Of a stretch of 64,000 nucleotides of DNA, positions 21,400-32,645 are shown in pieces (position 1 is the stretch's first letter; each line of letters starts with the position of its first letter). This DNA comes from Diphasiastrum complanatum (lineage: Eukaryota > Streptophyta > Lycopodiopsida > Lycopodiales > Lycopodiaceae): assembly GCA_029204225.1 (NCBI GenBank), contig CM055109.1:47368612-47432611 (forward strand), written 5' to 3'. The notes below the pieces were generated by a model, which saw nothing but the letters and a program-made list of their open reading frames with translations, made no database searches and was not told where the DNA came from. Both the position numbers and the translations under genes were made by a program.

Positions 21400-22740
21400 C
21401 GTTCCTACATGCCGCACTCAATCCTCGAGCTTCCGCTGCCGCTCATGCCCCTACGTTTTTGTGACATGGATTACCCTTAAGATGAGGATAGGAAACACAA
21501 CAAGAGAGACGTGGAGACCACCCAACCAAACTTAGATATCAAACCTGGATCTAGCCCCCAAGCCATGCCATGCGAAACAAGAGGAGAAGAGAGCAACTGC
21601 TAACCTTAACCAAGTTGTCGATGAGAGAATCCCTACCTCCAATATATAGAGAGTAGATTCATGTGCATGAATCCATGCAATTTCCATGCAGTCCAACTAT
21701 AAATAGATCACATGTCTTCATGCAGTCCTCATGCCACACTTCACACGTGTGGGAGTTGAGGATCCAAACACACATGCATTTGGATCCACCTCACCAAGTT
21801 TCTAAAAACTTAAAAGTTTCTATTTACAAAGTTTGCACAATAAACATGCTATCTTTCTAAGGCTACAAACTTGTAATGCTTTTAATATTTTTTGCCCAAG
21901 CTAATGCTTGGGGGTCTAGGGCCCTGAATGGACCAAAACTTAGAACAACTTTGGAATTCCAATTTCGGGTCCCATTTTAAAAAACTCGGCTTTATAAAAA
22001 ATCGACACTTCAAAAATTTGAAGCAATTTTATATGAAGTTAATTCTCGGGACTACCCCTCAAATTTACCACCTAGTGCATGTGACCTGGATTAAAAATGC
22101 CAATAGCACCAACAATTTCAACAACCATACCACTTCACAAATTGTATTTCACGCAACACCTAATAGGTTTAGGCTATATGATATTCAGAGAGAGACTCTA
22201 TTCAATGACCAGTGAATGAAGTCATCATTTGCCCTGATTTAATCAAACAGAGGTCTTGCATGCTCCCCTGGTTGGGCTTGCAGCTACATTTTCTAGCCCA
22301 ACAAACGGGCATTCAGGGCAATGTGATATTGTTTCTAAGAAATGCAAACTGCAAAGAGGTCCTATGCATTCACAAAGAGCCTATCAAGATAAGCTCAACC
22401 TCATAATGTTTCATATTTTCAATTCCATAAACGTTATCTCCAACTAATCATTACCTTAAATCCTAATGATCATTACTTCCAAAAAACTACTGCTAGAATA
22501 TAAAGAACAGCCCCAATCATTTGTCGAACATTAACAATTCATAAGCAACAAGCTGGAGCACTGCACAATGAAGGCATCACACGTAAAGAATACTACCAGC
22601 AATAAATTACCAGGTTCGTGATTTTTCAAACGAAGACTTGTCAGAACAACCATGAGAGTTTAAGAGATAGATCTTTCTTAGAAAATTAAAACTAATAGAT
22701 GACAAATCCATAAAGTCGAGAGGTAAGTACACTGTCAATG
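21400..22740. other. No gene recognised
   Basis: Several open frames of 60-95 codons exist (for example 21928-22215, plus), but none has a motif I know or matches another copy in the window. Composition is AT-rich. Confidence 0.5.
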
Positions 22741-22756
22741 AAACAATTTTACTCTT

Positions 22757-22798
22757 TGGGAGAGAAAGAAAGAAAGCTTTATTAATTCATTTGATGCC
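22757..22798 (-). mobile_element. Short LINE 3'-end fragment between GA tracts
   Basis: GAAAGCTTTATTAAT on the plus strand matches the start of the LINE 3' ends at 40890 and 56331. Read on the minus strand it ends in ATTAATAAAGCTTTC and then TC-rich bases. Only about 40 bp of the LINE remain, and the right side goes straight into (GA)n. Confidence 0.5.
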
Positions 22799-23012
<214 letters not shown>

Positions 23013-23017
23013 TTCTT

Positions 23018-24720
23018 CTAGTAATAAACTTTTCTTGCACAATGTGCAAGCCACGTTCGTGAACTCTTAGAGGCAAAATCTATTTGCGTGAGATCCACTC
23101 CATTGTCCACGAGATAGCATAACCCGTGAACTTGCGCCATATTCGAATTGGGAACACATATCGGCCCAATCACAATGTCAAAAACGTGGTCATCCAACTC
23201 CTTCCTCATGTTTCTCAATGAGAAGTTGGCCCACTCGGCTATTTCCTACTTGGTCCTTGTGGGGAACCACTTCACTTGGAATAATCTTGCCATTCCAGGG
23301 GCAAAAATCTCCCCATGCAAAACATGTACGTCAACCTCATAAGAAAACACACTAATCGGGTCGAGCGTCCTCGACAGATGATTATGTAATGGATGTTCAT
23401 AGGCATAACGAAGATAATTGGATGTGTGAAAGGCATGTGAATCAGAAAACTCATTTGTACGGTTGGGGGTTTGATGCCACATTTTTTTAAAGGAATGCAA
23501 ACACCTCGTCCGAGTGTCGTGAAACAAAAATACCTTCAACTATCGGGCTACCTCTAGGAAAGGGTCACACACCAAAGTTGAGTTTTCAACAGCCCCATTC
23601 TGAATAAACTCCAAAGACCTATTCCTAAGAAGACAAGTTCTTCGAACTCGGTCATCCCTTTTACCCCCTTTGGGCAGCCGAGTTACAAATGGTGACATCC
23701 ACACAGCCACCTCAACCATCTCACGATTCTAGAGGCCAGTAGGACCAAATTCACCTCCTCCGTCACCACCTCCGCTGTTGCCCCCTTCATCTCCACCTTC
23801 CCCTTCATCTCCACCTACACCTTCAGCTAGTGCTTCACTAGAAGAAGCACCACCTCCACTTGAAGAAGCACCGCCTGTTTGTTTACCTCCACTATCAGTT
23901 GCTTCACTCCTTGATATTTTTTTGGGGGTTTTGCACTCACTGTCATCAGCCCCTATCACTTGTATTGTACTCTGACTTTTGGCCTCAATTATTGCCAAGA
24001 TTGTAACCCGATGAAAAGAAAAACAAAGGAAATCATTGGAACTCATATATGCAAAATCATTAGAATTCATATCTGCAAAAGATTTAATACATGGTCAGGC
24101 ACCATACCAAACATATTGCTAGCATAAATACAATCATTTAATCAGACGAGATTATGTACAACTAAAAGCATGCCCAAGCTTGCATGCTCAAATTCAGACA
24201 ACATGTACAAATTAATTCCAATCTGAATAACTTATCATTGATTAGTGGGTTTGGTTCATGACTCTACATGCCAGACGAAAGCAAAGGAATGTAAATCTTA
24301 CCATGAGACTCTCGGATATCTGGCCTTCACATGCTCCCAAGAAATTGTATAAAGCGGCACCCTCCTGAGATGCATGTGACTCTATGAGGTCAGTAACAAC
24401 TCTCCAAGCCCAACTAGTCCAACCTGGAATGTATACTCTAGGCCCAAGAAAGATCCTTCCAAGAGTTGAAAATTGTCGGACATTCTTTCAAGCAGACCTT
24501 TTGAAAAGAAAAGGCCCCTAAACTACAACACTTGTTGTGAAATCTTTGTGCATGGCTAAGGAGCCTTCTGGGCTATGTCTCTCTCTAAAAGACCCCATAT
24601 ACAAGACGATCCTTCAGGGAGAGCAAATGCCAACCGACAATAATCAGGAGCAAGGAGGTCTGTGAGATGGTAACAAGCTTGAATGATTGAATAGATGGTA
24701 AAGGAACCAACAGACACTGA
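23018..24720 (-). pseudogene. Unrecognised minus-strand gene relic
   Basis: From 24070 down to 23018 a single minus-strand frame is interrupted only by three TAG codons (23729-23731, 23537-23539 and 23246-23248), each explainable as CAG to TAG. It encodes MNSNDFAYMSSNDFLCF, an acidic Gly/Ser-rich stretch (GEGGDEGGNSGGGDGGG), then AVWMSPFVTRLPKGGKRDDR and SNYLRYAYEHPLHNHLSRTL, and ends SSRTWLAHCARKVYY. Further upstream (24300-24720) broken frames give IIQACYHLTDLLAPDYCRLA and WRVVTDLIESHASQEGAALY, which look like the N-terminal exon of the same protein. I recognise no family. It could be a host gene copy or part of an unclassified transposon. Confidence 0.45.
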
Positions 24721-24939
24721 GCCACTTTCTCTCACTCTCTCTCAGGTTGTAGCAGCAAAGGAGAGGTAGTAGGGGCATCAATCTCTCAACCGCTAAGGCA
24801 GCGGTGCTGTAGGAGGATTGGCCTTTTGCGAGTAGATTTTTGCGAGTTTAGTGAGTTTTGCTGTACAAAATAGATTGATCATGACAACCATCATTTTCTT
24901 TGACATTATGTTCGAGATCAAATGCAATTTCAGTATATA

Positions 24940-25672
24940 CAAAATTGTGTATAATCAACACCTCAAAACTGTATAATCGACACCTCAAAAAATAAAGATT
25001 GTCACTTTTTGCAACATAGAATACAAAGGTAGAGACAACCACATAATGAATAACATTGCAAAACAAATGACTAGACTCAACAATTAATCTTAAATCTCCA
25101 TACTCTTAAATCTACTTTGACACAATTTCTGACAAAACACTTATACAATATTTAAATAATATCAAACCCTGAACAAGAAAAAGTCATTTATGACATTCGA
25201 TGTTTCACTTCTAGTTTTCATTCATGTAAAATACCAAGAACATCGAATTTGTATTGTGCACACTGATCTATTATAAGAGTTGTCTTACTTTGCCAAAGCA
25301 TCCATAATCTGCTATAATCGAAATGTGACTGGATAATTGACACCAAAAAATAATGACCGTCACTTTCTACGGCACGTGTGACACACGCCAGTAGTTCACA
25401 GAATACAATGGATTAGACAACCACAAAGTGCTATAATTGCCACATAATGAATTACACTGCAAAATAAATGACTAGATTCGACAATATATCTTAAATCTCC
25501 ATACTCTTAAATCTACTTTGACAAAATTTCTGACAAAACACTCCTGCAATTTTTAAGTAATAACTAACCCTAAACAAGAAAAAGTCATTTATGACATTCG
25601 TTGTTTTAGTTATAGTTTTCATTCATGTGAATACCAAGAACATCAAATTTGTATTCTGCACACTAATCTATC
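24940..25672. repeat. Pair of direct repeats, about 330 bp each
   Basis: 24945-25270 and 25345-25672 are diverged copies. They share GACAACCACA, AAATGACTAGA, the stretch CTTAAATCTCCATACTCTTA, then AAATCTACTTTGACA, AAGAAAAAGTCATTTATGAC and ATACCAAGAACATC. They lie just downstream of the MULE coding end, so they may be part of the element end or a local duplication. Confidence 0.8.
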
Positions 25673-28600
25673 GGTAAAGTTTGTCGATGTGGAGATGACT
25701 TGACGTAACTCTTGGCGAGTTAATACAGGTTGGTGAATGAACATGTGTTGATCCATGTCCAAGCCTTTTAGCTTTAAAAAGACACAGTAAAAGTGTTTGC
25801 AAGGAATGTATTTGCCATATTGAATAGATCTTTGAAAATCCATGCAAGTGCAACTAGGCTCAACATCAATTCTCATCTGATATTGTCGTCCTGTCGAAAT
25901 GCTATCAAAACTTAATATTGTGAATATTTCTTTTTCACCATCATGTGATTTGTTGTCACCCTTTACAATTGCACTTAGCCTCCTTCGCATTTGCTTACGA
26001 CCACTTGAGCTTGGTTGTTGTGTTGTAGACATTGGTGTTTCATTGGACTGCTCTGCTCTTATGTTGGGTATAATTTTCACTTTTGCATTCTAATACAAAC
26101 CCCCCCTGCACAAGTACTCAAATTCTTCTTTTGTTAAATTTGTTCCCCTCAGAATGGACCAATGTTTTGGTAGCGTGGTTGGTTTAATAGTAATTTGTGG
26201 ATGAACTGTCCAAGTGCACCTAAAAATTGAAGAACAAAACCACATCATCTATGATGTGACCCATTTGTTATGGGTGCTACAAGGATGTGGGCCTGCTATT
26301 AGTGGCTTATTACATCTGCCCCTACCTGGATTCTTCATTCCTTGACATTTAACTCGATGACCTTTTTCGCGTCTGTGAATGGCCCACCAACTTTCATGAG
26401 TATATCGTTCAATTAACATTTCACAGTTTTGGAGTACTTGCTGCACATGTGGAGAAGTGAAAAAATGATCTACATGACATGAAAAATTGATTGGTCTACC
26501 AAATGTTGTTGTTGGAGGTATGGTTCGCCTACTTGTATGATCTTGTTTACCAGGTCGTTGAATTCTAAGTTTTCCATATCTGGTCTATGAAAGACATTCT
26601 CTGTCTCTATATTCCATTGTGAGTGGGGACATTTACGACGAACAAAACAAATTTTTTTTTTTCATTTGGAATGTCACGTCCTGTCAAGTCAACACATGAC
26701 ACAAAATCATTCACCGTATTGTTGAAACATGCACCAACAATGTCAGATCTCCTTTTGGATGTTACTTTGTGAACAAGTTCCTCAACAGATGGCCCACTAC
26801 CCATATACGTCCCTGTCAGGTACGATTTTTCTCTAGGCCAAATCACCAACAACAGTCTCATATAGACTAAGTTTGGATGTATATGAGTCAACACTTTGCC
26901 AACTGCTATGTTTGACCTCAACAAGATTTGTTGTTGGTATGATGGCTTCATCCTTAATGTCCATCATCTATGACAACAAATAAGATCAACATATCAATTT
27001 AGCACATCTCAAATAATCTTGCAAGCCATGAATAAATTCAATAAAGCATAAGAGAAATTGTTAAATGTAGCTATACTATAATGATATATCTAATTGTGTT
27101 CAGAAACACACAGTGACAACAAATTTTTCCCATCTAGCAATTCGGTTCTTCCACCATGATAGCCAGCTACGAAGTTGCTCATAACAATTGTCATTGGCAT
27201 TTCCTTTGGTCCACCAATCACATATCTTATTGTACAATTTATCAGCCTCTTCAATACTAGGTGAATTCCTCCATTGTACACACAGTCCAATATGCTCGTC
27301 TCTAGTTTGTTGTTTGATGTATTTGGTAGTATGTTTGCGAACAGAGTCCATGAAGTGCCATAAGCATGAACACTCTTTTCCTTCCATTGGTATTTCAGAC
27401 CCTTGTCCAAAAACAGTTCTAACCACTAACCAGTTTGCTTGAGCCTCATCTGCCATGAACCCTCACTGCATCAGTGTCATGTTTTGCCATGACTTTGACA
27501 AGCAATTTCGAAAATAATATTTGCGCTTGTGTGTCTTCAAATTTCATTTCACAAGTTACAATGGTTTGCATAGAATGTATTCTGAAAAAGTAGAAAACAA
27601 TCATTGAATTACATAAACTAAAATGTGTGCCTAAGTATCCTCATAATTCATTTCACAAGTTGTAGTGGTTTGCATAGAATGTATCAAAATGACATGGAGC
27701 ATGTCAAATAAACGTTGACATTTAAGATCTAAAACTAACAGATTACCTAGTGTCATACACATGAACTCCTAGTGCTACCCAATCTTTTACATGATGCACA
27801 TGATCAAAACAACACCAAGCCTTTTCAAGATCATATTTTGGTTGCATTCTTTTCACCAAATCAACACCAGAAGCAGGGCCATAAGTAGACATTTTAAAAA
27901 CAAAACATTTGTCTGTATCATCATGAATTTGTCCAGGGAACAAAGAACCATGAAAAATTTCATAGAAACAATGTTCTCTTAAATACATAGGCGCTGATTT
28001 GTCATTTGACAGACTTGTGGGTTGCAACTCTTTACGAGCTTCAATGATCCATTTTTTTAGTCTGCAGGCAAATAATAACATGTGAGCTAGTTCACTTTGT
28101 TAAAGCATTATCAAATAGATTGACATAAAAATGAAATTCCTTAATTACCTTCTACTATTGGTCAAGGGCTCCAATGCAACAAATAATTCGTCCATCTTCA
28201 ACTCTTCCAAACCAAAATGTCCTCCATCTGCAATAAGATACTTTGTGATGACATCTTGTGCGATTTGTTTTTCCACTTTCTTATTATTGTGTGTAGTGTT
28301 GCAATGTTTTGTACTGCCTTCTTGGAGAATTCAAGTAGTACTGAAGATCTTCCTTCTCCAAAATTGTGTTCATGCGTTCCAACATGCAGAGCCAGCCTTG
28401 TAACACTCTCGTCATGAGGTACACAATAGTAAATTTTTGCTTGACATGTTCTAGTGCACATGGGAGGCTCACCACATGATTTGCACTTAAGCGTTTCAGT
28501 TGGGCTTCAAGTTTTCCAATGCAGCATTGCTTTTTTAAACTTCCAACAAACATTGTCTGATTTTCTCTTTTGAAATGTTTGTAATAAGAACACTCCACAT

Positions 28601-28967
28601 TTATACACTCAAACTCACCACCACCAAGAGATATCCTTACAGTACCTGGGAAGCCTTGGATTTTTGTTGTGATGTATCTAATCCAATTATGACAATCTAA
28701 TGAATGTCTCATCCATTCCATTCCTCCTCCTTTTGTTGGAGGGATCTCAAACATGACATTTCCACTATAGCTAGACGGAAGTTCTTTCACGTTCAAAGCT
28801 TGTCCACACAAAGCCATGCACTTGCGCAATATACTGGACATAGGTAAATTCTGCAAAACTTGAAGAATGGTCTGACCGTTTGATCCAAGTAATGTTGTAT
28901 CATCATCACGATCTGATGAAGGAGTAGTGCAATCCACTAAAGGCAGCATAGTTTTGAATGTTTCCAT
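25643..28967 (-). pseudogene. Mutator-like (MULE) transposase, intron-containing, decayed
   Basis: Minus-strand relic of a MuDR-type DDE transposase that would cut and move its element in the nucleus. From N to C: a Cys/His patch after residue 150 (CKSCGEPPMCTRTC, then GTHEHNFGEGRSS near 28390-28480); VALGVHVYDTR at 27743-27780; and MADEAQANWLVVRTVFGQGS with KECSCLWHFMDSVRKH at 27330-27456. The C-terminal end has the CQGMKNPGRGRCNKPLIAG segment near 26300 and a SWIM finger (CTCMDFQ ... IPCKHFYCVF) at 25780-25860. Two introns can be read with GT/AG borders: 28062-28148 (87 bp), across which the frame is kept as TNSRR to LKKWIIEAR, and 27582-27746. A third probably spans about 26975-27110. Frameshifts near 28480, 28283, 27450 and 26835 break it. 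No terminal inverted repeat was found. Confidence 0.75.
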
Positions 28968-29085
28968 TGTTTGAGAAAATTAAGTAAGTCGGATTAGAAA
29001 TACAACTATCAACTACAAGAATGTTGCACAACCAAAAATTGAGTTGTGGCAGAATAAAGATAACATCACTTAATAGAGTCGATAC

Positions 29086-29111
29086 ATCAATATGTGTGTG
29101 TGTGTGTGTGT
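29086..29111. repeat. Short (GT)n tract
   Basis: TGTGTGTG run of about 26 bp just upstream of the MULE coding start. Confidence 0.85.
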
Positions 29112-29180
29112 GGTTGTGCTCATTGATGGACAAAGGCCAAATTTTAAGATTGGAGCACGCGTCATTATTCAGTTTGCCAT

Positions 29181-29275
29181 GGATATAACGGCGCCATTTA
29201 TTATTCCCAGAGTCAGATTTCAAGAATGGAGCATGTATTTCAAGGATGTAGCGGCGCCATTTATTTTACGACATC
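29181..29275. repeat. Two copies of a GCGGCGCCATTTATT motif
   Basis: AACGGCGCCATTTATTAT at about 29189 and AGCGGCGCCATTTATTTT at about 29250, each preceded by GGATRTA. It is a G+C-rich palindromic core (GGCGCC) in AT-rich surroundings, upstream of the MULE. Confidence 0.65.
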
Positions 29276-29637
29276 AAAATATATTACGCTATGCCCTCAC
29301 AAATAATAAAAAATCTCTATAATAAATGTATAGTTAAAAATCTCTATAATAAAAAAAACAATATCTATAATATTGTATAGCTAAAAAAAATTAATTTTCT
29401 TTAGAAAATGTAAAATATATTACCTTATTCTTTAATTGCCTTCGTCTTCTTGACTGGAAAGCAAATTCAAAATTGTCTCCCTTTGTTCAGGTGACATGCT
29501 ACCTACCAGGTCAGTGGCATAGTCTTCATGGATGTGCACAAATTTTTTTTTGGGTGCTTGGTGATAATAAAGTAAGATAATAATTGATTATACATGTGGT
29601 CATTGTAAAATCAAATTGCATTAAGTAACTTGCATTT

Positions 29638-30090
29638 TTAACATCAACAATTTTAGGAAATCTTGAGCAAACACAATTTCGAATACACCTTGAAATGTTT
29701 CAAAAACTTTTAGATAAGAGATTTAACCGGGAACACCTATGGATGCTGAAAACTCTCCTCGCCTAAGTAGCCTGGATTTTCAACATCAACAATTTTAGTG
29801 AATCTTGAGCAAACATATTTTATGGTTTAGATTCAAGTCAATACAAATAATTGAACACCTATGGATGCTGAAAAGTCTCCTCGCCTAAGTAACCTAGATT
29901 TTCAACATCAACAATTTTAGTAAATCTTGAGCAAACATAGTTTAGGGTTTAGATTCAAGTCAATACAAATAATTGAGAATACATGTGGATGCTAAAAAAC
30001 CTCTTGGCCTAAGTAACATGGATTTTCAACATCAACAATTTTTGTAAATCTTGAGCAAACACAATTTAGGGTTTAGGCTTCGAAACCACA
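29638..30090. repeat. 122-bp tandem array, three copies plus a partial
   Basis: Unit starts are at 29731, 29853 and 29975, an exact 122-bp spacing. Conserved words are GGATGCTGAAAA, CTCGCCTAAGTA, TTTTCAACATCAACAATTTT and AATCTTGAGCAAACA. A partial copy (TTAACATCAACAATTTTAGG) precedes at 29638. The third copy is the most diverged. Confidence 0.9.
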
Positions 30091-30099
30091 ATTCATGCT

Positions 30100-31640
30100 T
30101 ATTCATACGGTTGAGGGCATACGTCAATTCTGAAGTACAAATTTTGTTTTCATGTTTGTGCAAGTAAATTAGGCTATTCATGTATGTTTGTGTAGCTCAT
30201 CAGACGAATAATCTAGCAACGAGGGCATAAATGTCAATAAGGTAACTATATGTGAAGTTAATTTAGCATATTGATGTATGATGAAGTTTTTGAAAGTCAA
30301 CTATTATCATTTTTTTAGGAGAAACAACTTAATTGCACTTTTTTTGTAGGTTAACCATTATCAAGAATGAATGTGGGGCACCTACGTCAAATGTGTTGGG
30401 CAAGTAATGTATCAACAATGAATTGTCAATGATCACTTTGGAAGTATGGAAGTGGAGTGGATGGTCAAACATCTAATGCAGAAGAGATTGAGGTTTGCTA
30501 TAAAAGCTAACACATATATTTAATTTTTTGAATATTAGGATATTTAGATTACCATTGATGGAATAACATGTTTTTTATTTGTCGAAATAAAACGTTCTTT
30601 GTTGTCTTGTTTAGGCACGTCATTGAATGCCATTAGATGGTCTTGATCCATCTATATTAAATTCCAAGCAAACAAAAGTCTTGATACAAATGAGATAACA
30701 GAGAATGAAACAATTAGAAGAAGCTAAAATGCTTACCATACACACAGATCCTAATCTAATGCTTCCATAAACACTCTAAAAATTTTCAAGAATAGACCTT
30801 TGACACCTATAAGAGATCAATATCTAGACTGAAATGTATGCAAACTTTCTACTCACATTATGCAACTCTATCGAAATTGGAAAACAATGTAAATGTGATT
30901 CTAAGTTCATGTTATCAATCTTGTTTTGATGCATTATCATCTTGATAGATGCATTGTTGTTTAGTAGCATAACCCTTGGCTACTTTGCATCATACATTTC
31001 ATGGTTAGAGACCCATTGGATCTTGGCACTGTGCATATGAATATTTTACACGGTATTAAAGCTTTGGTTATCTATCTTCCAAGCTAACTTCAAATGATTC
31101 ATTTTGTGTTTGTTCAAGGTTGAAGGCTAGTTCAAAATCAAGATAAAAGAAGAGCTTGTTTCTCAAGGTGTTGCATCAAAACACTCGGATGGATGAATTT
31201 GCCTAGAATGCGACATCAACTATATGGTCTGTATTTGAGGAGCTCTAAAATGCAAAAAAATTAAGACTAATTGAACATGCATCTCAACATCGTGTCCGAT
31301 CGAGGCCACTGGCAACACGCATAGGACTCACATGACAAATATCACACAAGCAGGTAGTTGTAGCTAGTAAGTAACAAGACTAGGCTTGTCAATCAAAAGC
31401 TCATCAAGTTTTAAGGAGCTAAATATGTTTTGAACACCAAATTTAGGAATAAGCAACTCCCAAAAGTTCAATGCGCTTATGCTCCTTAAGCTCTTCAAGT
31501 TTAAGGAGCTTAATGTCTACGAAAGTCTAAAAGCTATGGCCGACATGTCTTCATATCGTGGAGTCCAAGGAGCTTTTCTTTACGAAATTCTAAATGTTGA
31601 GCTCATTATATTTGTCCTGTCCTTTGTGGCTAGTCCTACA
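30100..31640. other. No gene recognised
   Basis: AT-rich sequence with no convincing frame, motif or match to another part of the window on either strand. Confidence 0.5.
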
Positions 31641-31644
31641 AGTG

Positions 31645-31797
31645 CTGATTTGTTGTGTGAAGTCATCCTCACAAGTGAGAATGTGGCATGGGACGTGAGT
31701 TTACTGCATGGAGTTGGGGAGCTGATTTGTTGTGTGAAATCATACTCACAAGTGAGAATATGTGGCATGGGACACAAGTTTACTGCATGGAGTCACC
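31645..31797. repeat. 76-bp tandem duplication
   Basis: Two adjacent copies beginning GCTGATTTGTTGTGTGAA (31645 and 31721) and ending TTTACTGCATGGAGT. They differ at a handful of positions (AGTCATCC versus AATCATAC; GACGTG versus GACACA). Confidence 0.9.
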
Positions 31798-32506
31798 TTC
31801 CAATTGTTAGCTCTATGTGATAGCTACCCTTGAGCCCCCGAAACCTTGGGCCATTTATGAGCCCCTGACTAGCATTCTTCTTATTATTGTATATGTCAAA
31901 TCTCGAAGTTGGTTCGTGGAATGGGACACGAAAGTACAAAGTAGCTCAACAACAACGTGAGCTTCAGATCTTCGCTTTCGAGTTGTTTCTAGAAGGAAAA
32001 GAAATATTGGATGCATGCACGGCCCACACCTCTAATGTTATAAACCCATTCTTATGGTTCTTCAAGAAGCCAATGCCAAAGTAGCAACTCTACACTTGCA
32101 CAAGATTATAAATGGAAAATAATCCATCCAGAACTCTACCAATCTCTTCCTTGTCAACCTCATATTTTCCGTGTTGGAAGGCTTGGAGCACTTGTTGCTG
32201 AGAAAATCATAACCACTGGAAACAATGGGCTTAGTTTTGAAAGAACCACTGAGTAATTTCATGAGCCTCTTCGAATGTGCAGAACCACTATTGGTGCATA
32301 CGTTTGCATTCTCAATGGTCAAGGAATATTTCCAGAAAATTTACACTGCATGTGAGTTATTTCAGACTTGCAAGGATGGTTCTTCTGCTGCTTTGAATAC
32401 CATGAGCATAGAGATATATGTTGTATAAATAAGCAAGTAAAACGTCCAAGATATTCTGGAAAAACATAATCTGAGGAATATATGTTGCAATTTTTTAAAA
32501 AAAGCC

Positions 32507-32512
32507 TTTATT
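32507..32512 (-). promoter_or_regulatory. Possible poly(A) signal of the MARCH-type gene
   Basis: AATAAA on the minus strand, about 135 bp past the stop codon. The motif is short and the site is a suggestion only. Confidence 0.3.
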
Positions 32513-32645
32513 GCACCTAGTTTGATATCAGCTTTTAAGTACAGGCACTCTTAACAAAGTCCATAGGTGCTGAAAACTTTTAGCAAGCTCAGTCTGCCCA
32601 CAGTGGTGAGCCCCATATTTCAAGAATTTGACATCCAGAAAACAA

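Noticed and set aside
32062-32322. Minus-strand frame of 86 codons past the MARCH-type stop
   Set aside because: No splice sites or family resemblance; it lies in the presumed 3' flank of the gene.
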